Positions 8,608 to 17,003 of a stretch of 53,080 bases of DNA are shown in pieces. The notes below the pieces were generated by a model. It saw only the letters and a list, made by a program, of their open reading frames with translations. It made no database searches and was not told the DNA's origin. This stretch comes from Mesorhizobium sp. M2E.F.Ca.ET.219.01.1.1 (GTDB lineage Bacteria > Pseudomonadota > Alphaproteobacteria > Rhizobiales > Rhizobiaceae): positions 1-53,080 of the forward strand of contig NZ_SADT02000013.1 in assembly GCF_004016445.2 (NCBI RefSeq). Direction: 5' to 3'. How positions within the stretch are numbered: position 1 is the first letter of the stretch; the number at the start of each line of letters is the position of its first letter. The position numbers and the translations under genes were made by a program.

Positions 8608-10305
8608 TCAGGCTCCGGGCGATCGCTTGTAGGGGTGGATGGCCGCGGCGCGCGCGGCCGGTTGGTTCCGGATCACTGGACGCCCGAGCTTCTCCGCGCC
8701 GCCGCCGAGCGCGGGCCCTTCGGTGGGGTCCTCGTCCTCGGCAAGATCGCCGACCAGCGTTTCGGTGGTGAGGATGAGCTTGGCGACCGACGCGGCATTG
8801 CTGAGAGCCGCGCAGGTGACGCGAACAGGATCGATGATCCCGGCCTCGTACATGTTCTGGAATTCGCCCTTGTCGGCATTGTAACCGTAGCCGCCATTGA
8901 CGCTCGATATCTTCGCAACCACGGCGTCGGCGTCGGCGCCGGTATTGGTGACGATGCGCCATAGCGGACGCGAGAGGACCGACCTGACCAGCCGCACGCC
9001 TTCGGCGACATCGCCGTCGACCTTGGCCAGCACATCGTCGAGCACTGGAGCTATCTGGGCGAGCGCCACGCCGCCGCCCGCGACCACGCCCTCCTCCCAG
9101 GCTGCGCGGACCGCCGAGAGCGAATCCTCGATGAGCTGGATGGTGCGCTTCTGTTCGACCGGCGTCACGCCGCCGGCATAGAGGACCGCCGTGCCGCCGG
9201 ACAGTTTGGCCAACCTTTCGCGCAGCTTGTCCTGCTCGACATTCGGCGGCGCGACTTCGTACTGGCGCTGCACCTGGGCGCGGCGGGCGGCGATTGCCTG
9301 CGGGTGGCCGCCGCCACGGATGACACTCGTGTGCGTGGCGCTGGTGCGGACGCGCTCGGCCGAGCCGAGTTCCTCTTCCTGGATGTCCTCGAGCCGCCCG
9401 CCAAGATCGCGCGCGATCACGCGGCCGCCGGTGAGGATCGCAAGATCCTCCATCATGGCCTTGCGCCAATGGCCGTATTCCGGCGGATGCACCACGAGAT
9501 ACTTGCCGGGTCCGTTCTTGCCGAGCAGCGTGACCACGACATCCGGCGACATCTCCTCGGCGACGATCAGCAGCGGCCTGTTCTGCTTTTCGGCTATAGC
9601 CCTGGCGGCGTCGAGCGATTTCGGCTCCTTGATCTTGAGATCGGTCATCAGGATCAGCGGCCGCTCGAGCACCACCTCCATCTTGTCCTGGTCGGTGACC
9701 ATGTGGTGCGAAAGGTAACCTCGGTCGAAGGACATGCCCTCGACCACGTCCAGCGTGGTATCCCTCGTCACGCTGAAGTCGGTGGTGATGACGCCGTCGG
9801 CGCCGACGCGCTCATAGGCTTCCGCGACCAGGCTGCCGAGCCTCGGATCCGTCGCGGCAATGTTGGCGACGGCGGCCAGATTGCCGTTGGACCGGGCCGG
9901 TTTCGCCGAGGCCTTCAGCGCCTGGACGACCTTCGCCACCGCAAGGTCGATGCCCCTGACCAGATCGACGGATTTGGCGCCGCGCTCGTTGGCTTCGACG
10001 CCGTTCTGGACGAGAGCATTGGCGAGCACGATCGCGGTCGTGGTGCCGTCGCCGGCGACCTCGTTGGTCTGCATCGACACTTCGCGCACGACCTGCGCCC
10101 CCATGTTCTCGAACCGGTCATGCAGCTCGATGGAAGCCGCGATCGACACGCCGTCGCGGGTGACGATGGGCGTGCCGATCGGGCGATCGATCATAGCGTT
10201 CATGCCGCGCGGCCCGAGCGTCGGCTCGACGGCGGCGGCGAGTTGGTGGACGCCCCGCGCGAGCGCGCGGCGGGCATGTGAATTGTGGATCAGCAATTTG
10301 GGCAT
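8608..10305 (-). CDS. mimG: GroEL-like chaperonin dedicated to the monooxygenase (MimG/PrmG type)
   Basis: A 565-aa Hsp60-family protein. ATPase residues are conserved: VTRDGV with D51, GDGTTTA with D86, and the EDSLSAVRAAWEEGVVAGGG segment. The usual GGM-repeat tail is missing; the end is a basic, proline-containing YKRSPGA. The apical domain has diverged from housekeeping GroEL, with a YLVVHPPEYGHWRKAMMEDL stretch. No groES gene is adjacent. A chaperonin-like protein encoded with MimABCD is known to be needed to fold the large and reductase subunits in mycobacteria, and position and divergence here fit that job. It cannot be the cell's only GroEL. Confidence 0.9.
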   Translation of the reverse strand: MPKLLIHNSHARRALARGVHQLAAAVEPTLGPRGMNAMIDRPIGTPIVTRDGVSIAASIELHDRFENMGAQVVREVSMQTNEVAGDGTTTAIVLANALVQNGVEANERGAKSVDLVRGIDLAVAKVVQALKASAKPARSNGNLAAVANIAATDPRLGSLVAEAYERVGADGVITTDFSVTRDTTLDVVEGMSFDRGYLSHHMVTDQDKMEVVLERPLILMTDLKIKEPKSLDAARAIAEKQNRPLLIVAEEMSPDVVVTLLGKNGPGKYLVVHPPEYGHWRKAMMEDLAILTGGRVIARDLGGRLEDIQEEELGSAERVRTSATHTSVIRGGGHPQAIAARRAQVQRQYEVAPPNVEQDKLRERLAKLSGGTAVLYAGGVTPVEQKRTIQLIEDSLSAVRAAWEEGVVAGGGVALAQIAPVLDDVLAKVDGDVAEGVRLVRSVLSRPLWRIVTNTGADADAVVAKISSVNGGYGYNADKGEFQNMYEAGIIDPVRVTCAALSNAASVAKLILTTETLVGDLAEDEDPTEGPALGGGAEKLGRPVIRNQPAARAAAIHPYKRSPGA

Positions 10306-10362
10306 GACTCCTCCTTCGCCGTGGGACGGCGCTTGTTGCGGCCTCGTTGCGGAGGCTGTTCT

Positions 10363-11175
10363 TCAGCTATGTGCCGGACGGCTCGCGCAGTCCCGGGGCG
10401 GCACGCGGTCCAAGATGAAGTCGACCAGCGTCGGCTCGCCGTCCACCACCTCCAGTTCCTTGTACCGTGTGGTCTTCAGTCCACGGCACAGCGCGCCGTT
10501 GAACTCCATGTTGATGCGCACGCTTCTGAGCTCGGCAAGATAGGCGCCAAGCGCCCTCGGCGCGATTGGCGATCCCTCCCAGGTGACGAAGACGGGCTCC
10601 GTCGGACGCCGGCCGGACCACCGCAGCAGCAGAGCTTCGCGGTATCGCGGCTTCTGCTTGACGGCCTCCTCCCCTTCGAACCTTGCGGTGTCGTAGGCAA
10701 GCAGGTCCATGCCGAGGATCTCGCGATCGGTCAGGCCCTGCTTGCGCAGTCCGAGAAGCATGGCCTCCTGGCGCCTCAGATAGGCCTTTCGGGCAAAGGT
10801 CTCGCGCAGGTCGGCGATGTCTTCGTCGCCGGCCAGCTCGCAGAAGATCTCGCCGAATGTCTTGCCGGCTTCAACGCCGCGATTGACCTCCTCGGCGAAC
10901 ATGTGGTCGTGCAGCCGGATCCGGTAGGCTGGCGACCAGGACAGCGCTTCGAGCGCCTGGCGCATGCCGTCCAGCATCAGGAACGCGAAGTTCGGCGAGC
11001 ACCAATAGGTCGGCAGGCGGAAATCGACCGCCACGGACCCGTCGGCCAGAACCTCGGCCCGTTCGACGAAACCCATCTCGGTCACGGGTTCGTCGAGCTC
11101 GGGATCGTTGACGCCTTCCAGGCTCCGCCAGAGCTCGCCCTGGCGGTTGCCTCGCAGATCGGCCTGCACGCTCAT
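10363..11175 (-). CDS. DUF59 (MIP18-type) protein of the mim operon
   Basis: A 270-aa protein. The first ~100 residues are a DUF59/FeS-assembly domain (SLEGVNDPELDEPVTEMGFV, then a Cys-containing LPTYWCSPNFAF). The remainder is an extension of about 170 residues found only in monooxygenase clusters as far as I recall, rich in basic and helical segments. Single-domain DUF59 proteins help iron-sulfur cluster assembly, so a role in loading the reductase cluster or diiron centre is reasonable but inferred. The ATG at 11175 is five nt past the amidohydrolase stop, with GGCGGAG as ribosome site. A homologue sits in the same place in the Mycobacterium smegmatis mim cluster. Confidence 0.8.
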   Translation of the reverse strand: MSVQADLRGNRQGELWRSLEGVNDPELDEPVTEMGFVERAEVLADGSVAVDFRLPTYWCSPNFAFLMLDGMRQALEALSWSPAYRIRLHDHMFAEEVNRGVEAGKTFGEIFCELAGDEDIADLRETFARKAYLRRQEAMLLGLRKQGLTDREILGMDLLAYDTARFEGEEAVKQKPRYREALLLRWSGRRPTEPVFVTWEGSPIAPRALGAYLAELRSVRINMEFNGALCRGLKTTRYKELEVVDGEPTLVDFILDRVPPRDCASRPAHS

Positions 11176-11180
11176 CGCCG

Positions 11181-12203
11181 TCACTCCGCCGCGATCCGCA
11201 GCGGCGATTTCGCCAGCGCCGCCTTCTTGGCCGCCACGTCGATGTTGTAGAGCCGTGCGGCGTTGAGGCCGAGGATCTTCTCCTTGATCTCGTCGGTCAG
11301 CTGGACGCCCCGCTCCGCCGCGATGTCGTCGGGGATCTGGTAGGCCCAGAGCTTCTCGACGAGCCAGCGCGGCGTCCAGATGCCATAGTCCGATCCGAAC
11401 AGGAGCTTGTCCGGGCCAAGCCAGTAGAGCAACTCGGCGATCACCTCGCCGAAATAGCGCGGCCGGTTGTTGATGAATGGCAGAGCCACCGCCAATCCGC
11501 CGTAGACATTGGTTTCCTGCACGGCGACCCAGCAGAAATCGTCGAGCCTGGGCAGTCCGCAATGCTCGATGATCCAGTTGAGACCCTGGAAGTCGGTCGC
11601 GGCATGGTCGACGTCATGGACGTCGAAGGAATCCTTGGCCAGCGGAATGATCGTCGGTCCCTTGTGGACGTGGATGTTCCGGATGCCGAGCTTCTCGCAG
11701 AGCTCGAAACACCGGTAGGCGTCCGGATCGTTGAGCCGCCAGCCCTTGGAGGCTCCGTTCCATTCGGCCGTGTACATCTTCACGCCCTGAATGTCGTAGG
11801 TCTCCTTCATGTAGTGGATGTATTCGATCGCCTTCTCGCCGTCGCGGGGATCGAACGAGCCGTTGACGATGAACCGCTCGGGATAGCGTTTCGCGACTTC
11901 CGCGTTGCGCTCGATCGTGTTGAAGCCGTTCTTGTAGAAATCCTTCAGATAGGTCGACTGGATGATCGCCACGTCATCCGGGCCGTTGATGAAAAGGTCG
12001 TTGTAGAGATCGTCGGCGCTGTATTTCTCGAACTTCTCCTTCGGCCAGTATTCCTCTTTCGGGCTGAGGAACGTGTGGTAGCCGTAGAAGCAGTCGATGA
12101 ACTGCTTGCCGTGGATGTTGCGCTGGTTCTCGGGGCTGCCGTCCCAGAAATGGGTATGGCCGTCGACCACGAAGATTTCCTTGCCTTCCGGTGTGATGAA
12201 CAT
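11181..12203 (-). CDS. amidohydrolase (Amidohydro_2 family) of the mim operon
   Basis: A 340-aa TIM-barrel metal hydrolase. The N-terminal metal site is VDGHTHFW, followed by KGPTI-associated histidines (IRNIHVHKGPTI), EHCGLPRL and the late GSDYGIW aspartate, all expected for the ACMSD/2-pyrone-dicarboxylate hydrolase branch. The start at 12203 has GGAG eight nt upstream; a TTG at 12218 is less likely. The same family occupies this place in actinobacterial propane monooxygenase operons, where its substrate is unknown to me. It could act in cofactor maturation or on a product, but no reaction is implied by the sequence. Confidence 0.85.
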   Translation of the reverse strand: MFITPEGKEIFVVDGHTHFWDGSPENQRNIHGKQFIDCFYGYHTFLSPKEEYWPKEKFEKYSADDLYNDLFINGPDDVAIIQSTYLKDFYKNGFNTIERNAEVAKRYPERFIVNGSFDPRDGEKAIEYIHYMKETYDIQGVKMYTAEWNGASKGWRLNDPDAYRCFELCEKLGIRNIHVHKGPTIIPLAKDSFDVHDVDHAATDFQGLNWIIEHCGLPRLDDFCWVAVQETNVYGGLAVALPFINNRPRYFGEVIAELLYWLGPDKLLFGSDYGIWTPRWLVEKLWAYQIPDDIAAERGVQLTDEIKEKILGLNAARLYNIDVAAKKAALAKSPLRIAAE

Positions 12204-12234
12204 GTTTGCGCTCCGCAAGTCGGATTGGTTGGTC

Positions 12235-12260
12235 GGCGCGCCGCGGAAGCGCGGCGCGCC
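12235..12260 (-). other. GC-rich stem-loop between mimD and the amidohydrolase
   Basis: A perfect 10-bp inverted repeat (12235-12244 with 12251-12260) with a 6-nt loop lies in the 72-nt gap after mimD. No T-run follows on either strand, so it looks like an mRNA-stabilising or attenuating element and not a terminator. Confidence 0.55.
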
Positions 12261-12275
12261 CGTCTCGTGACGTGC

Positions 12276-12644
12276 TCAGATAAACTCGAAGACCTCGTCC
12301 ATATTGCCGAACAGGATCACCGTATTGTCGTCGACGCGGACCATGCGGCCGTAATGGGTCGACGTGTTCACCTCGAAGATCTCGGCGGTCATGTCACGGC
12401 CGAGATATTCGCTGATCTCGTCCATCTTGAAGATCAGCTTGCCGTTACCGTCGATGCGGATCAGCGCCGGCTGATAGGTGATGGTGACGCCGGGCTTCTT
12501 GCTCATGAACTCGGCGATGGCGCGCGCCTCGACGGAGTCGTTCATGGTGACGCCGCACTGGTGCGAGATCGTCTGCTCGAAGGTGATGTCCTTCATCGAC
12601 TTGAAGATGTTGTCGTGCGAGGCATCGCGGGCTGCTGTTGACAT
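12276..12644 (-). CDS. mimD: diiron monooxygenase coupling protein MimD
   Basis: A 122-aa MmoB/DmpM-type effector protein. Such proteins bind the hydroxylase without cofactor and gate substrate and oxygen access to the diiron site. Visible features are CGVTMNDSVEARAIAEFMSK, a beta-strand TITYQPALIRIDGNGKLIFK and the EYLGRDMTAEIFEVNTSTHY region. The ATG at 12644 is 22 nt after mimC; the frame is open upstream but lacks a ribosome site there. Length fits the family (about 100-140 aa). Confidence 0.92.
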   Translation of the reverse strand: MSTAARDASHDNIFKSMKDITFEQTISHQCGVTMNDSVEARAIAEFMSKKPGVTITYQPALIRIDGNGKLIFKMDEISEYLGRDMTAEIFEVNTSTHYGRMVRVDDNTVILFGNMDEVFEFI

Positions 12645-12666
12645 GTTCCTTGTCTCCTGTTTGCGG

Positions 12667-13725
12667 TTAGCCGTTGAGGCCGAGTTCGCCGAGTATCCTA
12701 GCGATGCGCTCCTGGGACTGAGCCCGCACGTCATCGAAGGAGATCGGCTTGGAATGCGGCGCAGACCAGATCGGCTGCAGGCCCTGCGCGGCCTTGTCGG
12801 CGAGCGCACGGTGCTTTTTCAGCCAGCCCTTGAAGAGCTTCTGGTTCGCGGCCGCGTGCTTCTCGTCATGCGCGAGCAGGTAGATGAGGTCGATCGTGTT
12901 CGCGAGGTTGCGCTCGTAGTCGGCCTCGGCCGCCGAGATCACCGCCGGCGTGATGAAGTCGTGGTTGGCGGCGGCGACCTGCATCAGGAAGCCCGACCGG
13001 AACAGCTCGCCCACCAGCGGCTCGAAGACGATGTTGATGGCGAAGTACTGCTCCAGATAGTCGGCGGTCCCCATGATCGTCTCGATCGCCTCACGCGTGC
13101 CCTGCCAGATGCCGTCCTCGAGCCAGGCCTGCTTGCCGAGCTCGTCGTTCCAGCCGGGAATGTCCATGCCGATCTCGGCGAGGTAGAGTGTGATGTCCTG
13201 CGCCAGGCGAAGCTTGTAGGAGGAATTGGTCAGCGTGGCGTTATTGATCATCTGGGTGTAGCCGTAGCGCTGCGCCTGCATCAGGGAGGTGCCGAGGCCG
13301 AACTCGGCGTGTTTCCAAGCGCCGAGATGCGTCTGCAGGATCTTCGCCCACACCTTGTCGAAGGACTTCGGAGCGCCAGACTTGCGGCCGTTGGCGATGA
13401 CGCTCTGCACCATCGTCTCGATCCTCGACTGGCGCTGGTAGTGGGTGCGCTCCCACTCCTGATCCGGAGCGCGGAAGGCGTGCCAGTTCGAGCTCTGGGC
13501 TGCGGTGTTGTCCTTGACGTAGGCGCCCTTGCCGTTGGCGAAGGAAATGATCCAGTTCTGGATCAGGTAGCGCTCCGGATCGGGCTGGACGTCGACCGTG
13601 ACGTCCTCGTAATGCGTCGCCCTTTGACCTCTCGGGTCGAAGTAGCGGTACTTGCGGCTATCGGAGTCGGCGAAGATCGCGGCGCCCGCGGCTCCCGACC
13701 CTACTGAACTCGATATGGCTGGCAT
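12667..13725 (-). CDS. mimC: diiron monooxygenase hydroxylase small (beta) subunit MimC
   Basis: A 352-aa beta subunit of the soluble hydroxylase. It has the ferritin-like fold of the large subunit without the iron ligands and forms the hydroxylase dimer core with MimA. Family features include RKYRYFDPRGQRATHYEDVT near the start, a WERTHYQRQSRIE helix, and LLAHDEKHAAANQ late in the chain. The ATG at 13725 follows GGGAGAG. A 47-nt gap with a short GC hairpin separates it from mimB. Confidence 0.93.
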   Translation of the reverse strand: MPAISSSVGSGAAGAAIFADSDSRKYRYFDPRGQRATHYEDVTVDVQPDPERYLIQNWIISFANGKGAYVKDNTAAQSSNWHAFRAPDQEWERTHYQRQSRIETMVQSVIANGRKSGAPKSFDKVWAKILQTHLGAWKHAEFGLGTSLMQAQRYGYTQMINNATLTNSSYKLRLAQDITLYLAEIGMDIPGWNDELGKQAWLEDGIWQGTREAIETIMGTADYLEQYFAINIVFEPLVGELFRSGFLMQVAAANHDFITPAVISAAEADYERNLANTIDLIYLLAHDEKHAAANQKLFKGWLKKHRALADKAAQGLQPIWSAPHSKPISFDDVRAQSQERIARILGELGLNG

Positions 13726-13772
13726 TTCTCTCTCCCTTGGTTGCAGTTGCTGGTGAAGCCGCCGCGGCGGTC

Positions 13773-14840
13773 TCAATGTCCCGGCGTGCCGGCGCCGGAA
13801 GACGTGGTGGTGAAGCGATCGAAGAAGATGCGCTCCACCTCGAAGCCGTTCATGAACAGGACGGGCTGCAGCGCATCGATCATGGGCGGCGGGCCGCAGG
13901 CGTAGACGTCGCCCTGCCCGTCGATGGCGAGCTCCTTGAGCTTGGCGTCGACGCGCTCGTGCACGAAACCGCGCTCGCCCGGCCATGAGGCGTCGCCGTT
14001 GACGTGCGACAGCACCGGAATGAAGCTGAGCTCAGGGTGCCGTTTTACGAGCTCGGCGATGCGATCGAGGTGGAACAGGTCGTCCTGCGTACGCGCGCCG
14101 TAGAAGAAATAGACCGGCCGCTTCTCGCCGCTGGCGAGGTGATCGTTGAGGATGGACCATACCGGCGACATACCGGAACCGGCGCCTACGAGGATGATGG
14201 GGCCTTGGCGGTTCTCGCGCCGGAAGCAGGTTCCGTAAGGTCCGACGACGGTGACCTCGGCTCCGGCCTGGATCCCTCCGGAATCGAGTTCTCCGGAGAA
14301 CTTTCCTTCGGGGTATTTCTTGATGATGAAGGAGAGCTTTTGGGCTTCGTCCGGCGTATTTGCCATGGAGAACGAGCGCGTAATCGTCTCCCCTTTTTGC
14401 GTGGTGACCGTGATGTCGACATATTGTCCGGCCCAGAACTTGATCGGGGAGTTGAGCTCTATTTGGATGCCGCGGATGTCGTGCGTCAGTTTCTCGACAT
14501 TGGCGATGCGGCCCTTGAAGGTCTTCACCGCGATCGACTTCGAAAGCACCTCCTCGTCGTAGTTGAGGAGCTCGACCTCCATGTCGGAATAGGCGATCGA
14601 CCGGCACAGCAGGATGTGGCCGGTTTCCTTTTCCGTGTCGTTGAGCGCGAAGGTCGAATATTTCAGCATGTCGACCTCACCTTCGCGCAGCACGCATTTG
14701 CAGGCCGAGCACTGGCCTTCCTTGCAGCCATGCGGCAGCGCGATTCCCTGACGGAATGCCGCGTTCAGCACCGTCTCGCCGTTCTCGACCTCGAACTCGA
14801 CCCCGACCGGCTCAAGACGCACTGTGTGAGCGCCGCTCAT
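13773..14840 (-). CDS. mimB: monooxygenase reductase MimB ([2Fe-2S]/FAD, NADH)
   Basis: A 355-aa electron-transfer subunit. The N-terminal plant-type ferredoxin domain binds [2Fe-2S] through C39, C44, C47 and C79 (LPHGCKEGQCSACKC and HILLCR). The FAD domain has RSFS at 155-158. The NAD-binding domain has VGAGSGMSPV near 218-227 and the late YACGPPPMIDA motif. It moves electrons from NADH to the MimA diiron centre. The ATG at 14840 has AGGAG five nt upstream. The 101-nt gap to mimA contains a strong stem-loop. Confidence 0.95.
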   Translation of the reverse strand: MSGAHTVRLEPVGVEFEVENGETVLNAAFRQGIALPHGCKEGQCSACKCVLREGEVDMLKYSTFALNDTEKETGHILLCRSIAYSDMEVELLNYDEEVLSKSIAVKTFKGRIANVEKLTHDIRGIQIELNSPIKFWAGQYVDITVTTQKGETITRSFSMANTPDEAQKLSFIIKKYPEGKFSGELDSGGIQAGAEVTVVGPYGTCFRRENRQGPIILVGAGSGMSPVWSILNDHLASGEKRPVYFFYGARTQDDLFHLDRIAELVKRHPELSFIPVLSHVNGDASWPGERGFVHERVDAKLKELAIDGQGDVYACGPPPMIDALQPVLFMNGFEVERIFFDRFTTTSSGAGTPGH

Positions 14841-14902
14841 CGTTTCTCCTCCCAAAGCTCCGCCGTTGCCCGTCCGCTAGGACGGCATCGGCCGTGTCTG
14901 CC

Positions 14903-14928
14903 GGGGGAAGCCCGGAAGGGCCTCCCCC
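14903..14928 (-). other. strong stem-loop between mimA and mimB
   Basis: On the minus strand an 11-bp stem (14903-14913 with 14918-14928, one G-T pair) encloses a TTCC tetraloop. No T-run follows, so full termination is unlikely. It may protect the 3' end of mimA mRNA or attenuate read-through, raising hydroxylase over reductase. Confidence 0.6.
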
Positions 14929-14941
14929 GTGATTGCGGGTT

Positions 14942-16615
14942 TTAGTTGCAGGCGTTGATGGTGAAGCCGGCGCGGTATTCGGCGAGATGCTTCTCGCGGT
15001 CGGCGGGGCTCATCCCGCGCAGCAGCGTCAGCGGCGACTGCAGCGTGTGGCCGCGCACGTCGTCGAGCGTCCACATCTCCTTGTCGTCGAAGCGCAGGTG
15101 CGGCTGCGGCACCAGCGTTTTGCCGTCGGACCGGACGAAGTTGAGGTCCTTGATGGCATCGGCCAGATCCCAGCCATGATAGAGCGTCTCCCACTCGCGC
15201 TTGCCACTGAAGCGGCCCATCGCGGGCGTCGGACGGCCCTGGTACTCGTCGGCGAACGCCTCGACGGCGGTCCAGCGATCGAGCTCGTGGGCGAAGGTGT
15301 AGAGCTTGCCGTCGATCTCGTCGGTGACGATGTCCTCGCGGATGAGGCAGGGCACCAGGCACGACCAGCAGCGATGCGGATAGACGTAGCCGACGGCCTC
15401 GTTGAACAGCAGCACTTTCTCGCCCTTGTGGCTGAGCTTGTCGTACCACTTCCAGAACTCGCCGAACTGGGCATACCAGCCGGGGTACTTCTGTTCGAAC
15501 CATTCGAAGTCTGCGTCGCGCTGCGCCTCGATGCGCCAGAAATTCACCGGCCAGCCGACGGCGAAGAACTGCGCGACCTTGTGCACGTAGAACTTCTCGG
15601 TGAGGCGCTTCCAGGCGGTCTGGACGTCGTCGTGATGGATCTTGATGCCGTACTTCTCGAGCGGCAGCATGTAGGTGCGGTAGTAGTCCTCGAAGATCCA
15701 CCGGTGCCACATCTCCGCGTAAGACTCCTTGTTCTTGTCGCGGTTGGTGGTGCCATATTCGATGAAGGTGCCGATGGCGGCATCGACGATCGCGTGGTTC
15801 TGCCAGAAGGCGTAGCGCAGGTCACGCTCGAGCAGCAGATGGTTTTCCGGCTCCTTCAGCGCGGCCATCAGCAGCGAGTGGCCGTTGCCGATGTGGCGGC
15901 TTTCATCCGACTGCACCGACAGGAACACAGTCGGCAGCGCGTAATCGCCGTTGCGGGCGGCTTCCGACGGCATGGCGACGAAAAGCGTGTTGGTGAAGGC
16001 AGTCTCGGCGACGACCGTCAGGTACATGCAGGCGGCGGTCATCGTGTCGCCGGTGATAAAGCCCTCACCGAACTGGCGGCCGATCGTCGTGGCGTAGCAC
16101 TTGCCGAAGGCTTCCTCGGTGATGTCGAACCCGGCCGGGTCGATGTAGTTCTCCATGTACCATTTCTTAAGGTTCATCTGGATGGTCGAGTGGCGGAACT
16201 CGTCGACCATCTGCATGGTGAAGCCGGTGCGCAGGTCCTCGCCGGGGGCGAGCCGGGCCACCATTGCCATCGAGCGTGCCGCAGAGATTTCCGGGAACGG
16301 GATGATCGCCAGGAACAGCTTCATCCACTCCACCCAGCGCGGCTCGACATTGCGGAACATGTCGCCGCGCAGTGCCGCATCGAGAGCGCCGTAGACGCGA
16401 TTGTCCTTCTCTTCCTGCATCGGGAAATAGGAGCGCAGCACCTGCTTCATCGGGTCGCGCGGCGCCTTGGTGATCTTGTAGTCCGTCGGGAAGGTCATCG
16501 CCTCCTGGACGTAGGTCGGGTTCCAACCGAGGTCGGAAATCTTCTTGGTCGCCTCGCCCACGGAGATGCCGCGTTGCGAGGTTATCTTGTTGAGCGTCAA
16601 AGACGTCATAGCCAT
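14942..16615 (-). CDS. mimA: propane/acetone-type diiron monooxygenase, hydroxylase large subunit MimA
   Basis: A 557-aa catalytic subunit of a soluble diiron monooxygenase, very close to the Mim/Prm large subunits in overall motifs (DPMKQVLRSYFPMQEEKDNR, QFGEGFITGDTMTAA, YPHRCWSCLVPCLIREDIV). The diiron ligands are all present: E109, E139, H142, E204, E238 and H241. Their spacing equals that of methane monooxygenase MmoX (114/144/147/209/243/246) with a constant offset of five. Expected reactions are propane to 2-propanol and acetone to acetol, using NADH and O2 through MimB and MimD. The ATG at 16615 is only 3 nt from GGAGG; an in-frame ATG at 16609 has better spacing and may be the true start. 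First gene of the operon, read from a sigma-54 promoter. Confidence 0.94.
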   Translation of the reverse strand: MAMTSLTLNKITSQRGISVGEATKKISDLGWNPTYVQEAMTFPTDYKITKAPRDPMKQVLRSYFPMQEEKDNRVYGALDAALRGDMFRNVEPRWVEWMKLFLAIIPFPEISAARSMAMVARLAPGEDLRTGFTMQMVDEFRHSTIQMNLKKWYMENYIDPAGFDITEEAFGKCYATTIGRQFGEGFITGDTMTAACMYLTVVAETAFTNTLFVAMPSEAARNGDYALPTVFLSVQSDESRHIGNGHSLLMAALKEPENHLLLERDLRYAFWQNHAIVDAAIGTFIEYGTTNRDKNKESYAEMWHRWIFEDYYRTYMLPLEKYGIKIHHDDVQTAWKRLTEKFYVHKVAQFFAVGWPVNFWRIEAQRDADFEWFEQKYPGWYAQFGEFWKWYDKLSHKGEKVLLFNEAVGYVYPHRCWSCLVPCLIREDIVTDEIDGKLYTFAHELDRWTAVEAFADEYQGRPTPAMGRFSGKREWETLYHGWDLADAIKDLNFVRSDGKTLVPQPHLRFDDKEMWTLDDVRGHTLQSPLTLLRGMSPADREKHLAEYRAGFTINACN

Positions 16616-16892
16616 AAGCCTCCACCAGATTTGAGTCCCGGACCTCATGGCCCGGGCAGTCGCGGCACACACCGCCGCCAGTTGCAGATCGAACGGCAAG
16701 CGACAGGGCGCAGTCGGATGCCCGGCCAACCGTTCAAGTGGATCACGGCAAAGGTGTGCGACGAGATCTCCGGAATGCCCTGGCGCCAGGCGCCGTTGCG
16801 GCCGCGTGCGCGGTTTCCGGTCTCCTCCTCCGCTCCTTCGTTCTTGTGGCACCGCGCCTCAGACGCGATGGGCTTCTTATGCAAACCGATGA

Positions 16893-16908
16893 AGCAAGGG
16901 GCGTGCCA
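16893..16908 (-). promoter_or_regulatory. sigma-54 promoter of the mim operon
   Basis: The minus strand reads TGGCACG-CCCC-TTGCT, a perfect match to the -24/-12 consensus. Transcription would begin near 16880, giving a leader of roughly 265 nt before mimA. Two sigma-54 activators are encoded in the region, in keeping with this promoter class. Confidence 0.9.
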
Positions 16909-17003
16909 GTTTGAGTCAACGCCAAAATCACTGATCAGTCGCCGGCAAATCAACCTGCGCACCGGCCTCAGATGTCGCTGCGGACAGCGTGCAATCATAC
17001 AAC

